From the NCBI GenBank assembly GCA_903841915.1, contig CAIMKO010000472.1, positions 1-5,317 on the forward strand: a stretch of 5,317 bases of DNA, given 5' to 3'. Numbering within the stretch: position 1 is the stretch's first letter; each line of letters opens with the position of its first letter. A model generated the notes under the pieces. It searched no databases and had not been told where the DNA came from. It was given only the letters and a program-made list of their open reading frames with translations. This DNA is from an uncultured Chitinophagaceae bacterium. GTDB taxonomy: Bacteria > Bacteroidota > Bacteroidia > Chitinophagales > Chitinophagaceae. The position numbers and the translations under genes are program-made. This document shows, piece after piece, positions 4,599 through 5,317 of this stretch.

Positions 4599-5317
4599 AT
4601 GAAACTTATTCAAAGCACAAAATTCTGGATAATGGCAACAATGGTCTCCTTAATTGGATATGCAGTAAGTTGTACAAAAAATGACCAGGTAATTATTCCT
4701 GATAATTCAGGAAGTACTTCTACAACATTAGTATCTGTAAAAACAGCAACTGCTCCTACGATCGATGGCACTATTGATGCAAATTGGGCAACTGCAACCC
4801 CACTGAGTTTTTTACCTACCGTACCGGATCCGGGAAATGGTTTGTTTACCGGTTATAATGGTGAACAATATCCTGCTACCCTCCGTTCTATGTATGATGC
4901 CAATAATATTTACTTTTTGTTAGAAGTAACTGATGCTACTCAAAGTACTGTAGTAGCACCATGGTATTTTAATCCTTCTTTAAATGTTACCGGCAAAACC
5001 GGCTGGCAGAAAGAACCAAGCAGCAAATCATTGGATGTGAATGGTGTAATGACCAGAGATGGTTTTGGTGAAGATAAATTTGCGATGCTGTGGAACATTG
5101 ATAATTCAACTCCAAAATTTGCATCACAAACATGTTATGCTTCCTGCCATGTGTTTACTCCTTATTTGGATTATTCGCAAACACCTGCTGCCATGGTATC
5201 TAATGCCAATAGCGGTAATCACTATACCAATGGTCAGAATGAAAAAATTGATATGTGGTGGGGTCGTTTAGGTTTTATCAGCAAAGACGCTTCATTGAAT
5301 CAAATGGATGACAACTA
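4599..5317 (+). CDS. Lipoprotein with ethylbenzene-dehydrogenase-gamma-like heme domain (3' end missing)
   Basis: The open frame runs from an ATG at 4599 past the window end (239 codons visible, no stop), so the gene is cut by the window and not by a mutation. The N-terminus is a signal peptide ending YAVS-Cys25-TKND, a probable lipobox, followed by a Ser/Thr-rich linker. The domain begins about residue 46 with APTIDGTIDANWATATPL, typical of carbohydrate-binding-module-9/DOMON-like folds. GEDKFAMLWNI (157-167), C179-YAS-C183-H184 and EKIDMWWGR (215-223) then follow in the order seen in ethylbenzene dehydrogenase gamma-type heme-binding domains (PF09459-like). In characterised members this subunit holds a b-type heme; here a CX3CH motif also allows covalent heme or a disulfide. 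The catalytic molybdoenzyme partner is not in the window, and surface-anchored stand-alone members exist. It is a separate transcription unit after a strong terminator but has the same operator design as the cytochrome operon. Confidence 0.8.
   Translation, partial: MKLIQSTKFWIMATMVSLIGYAVSCTKNDQVIIPDNSGSTSTTLVSVKTATAPTIDGTIDANWATATPLSFLPTVPDPGNGLFTGYNGEQYPATLRSMYDANNIYFLLEVTDATQSTVVAPWYFNPSLNVTGKTGWQKEPSSKSLDVNGVMTRDGFGEDKFAMLWNIDNSTPKFASQTCYASCHVFTPYLDYSQTPAAMVSNANSGNHYTNGQNEKIDMWWGRLGFISKDASLNQMDDN

Noticed and set aside
5059..5271. 70-codon plus-strand open frame overlapping the incomplete lipoprotein gene
   Set aside because: It is out of frame with the EB-dehydrogenase-like domain, whose motifs continue unbroken across this region in the longer frame.
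1..5317. CRISPR array, tRNA, rRNA or intact insertion sequence
   Set aside because: No long identical repeats with unique spacers, no tRNA cloverleaf-like or conserved rRNA segments, and no transposase or terminal inverted repeats were seen by eye. The 11-bp array is far too short-period for CRISPR.

Overview
The window looks like AT-rich chromosomal DNA from a member of the Bacteroidota, most likely near the Chitinophagaceae. The evidence is the gene content (a DUF5777-type beta-barrel beside YceI, and lipoproteins with SC/QC-K lipoboxes), start codons preceded by A/T-rich leaders with no Shine-Dalgarno sequence, and a promoter element of the Bacteroidota TAnnTTTG type. The family assignments come from reading the proteins by eye, not from a search.

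Layout. Positions 1-320 carry no convincing gene. They hold a degenerate 11-bp-period repeat (18-138), a few GTTGACAAAA-like words, and a rho-independent terminator (251-274, minus strand) that ends the next gene. A minus-strand gene (321-758) encodes a membrane-anchored OB-fold protein of the tRNA_anti-like type. A divergent intergenic region (759-1001) carries two Crp/Fnr-like dyads and a promoter. It leads into a tight four-gene plus-strand operon (1002-4382, gaps of 18-36 nt): a two-domain cytochrome-c-like lipoprotein, a second smaller two-domain cytochrome-c-like lipoprotein, a secreted YceI-family protein and a DUF5777-like beta-barrel protein. The operon ends at a perfectly palindromic terminator (4404-4439). 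A second promoter region (4440-4598) again carries two Fnr-like dyads. It precedes a lipoprotein with an ethylbenzene-dehydrogenase-gamma-like heme-binding domain (4599 to the window edge, incomplete).

How the parts may work together. Every plus-strand product has an export signal: three are probable lipoproteins, one is probably periplasmic and one is probably an outer-membrane barrel. Three of the five contain Cys...Cys-His motifs that could attach heme. None of these motifs is the standard CX2CH; they are CX4CH (three times), CXCH and CX3CH. The set reads as a cell-envelope redox module. A cytochrome plus barrel conduit across the outer membrane is possible but is inference.

The strongest unexpected signal is regulatory. 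Both plus-strand promoters have the same geometry: two TGAY-N4-RTCA dyads exactly 22 bp apart centre to centre, then a -7-like box that starts 29.5 bp after the centre of the second dyad. This suggests that one Fnr/Crp-family regulator (sensing oxygen, NO or redox state) activates both transcription units.
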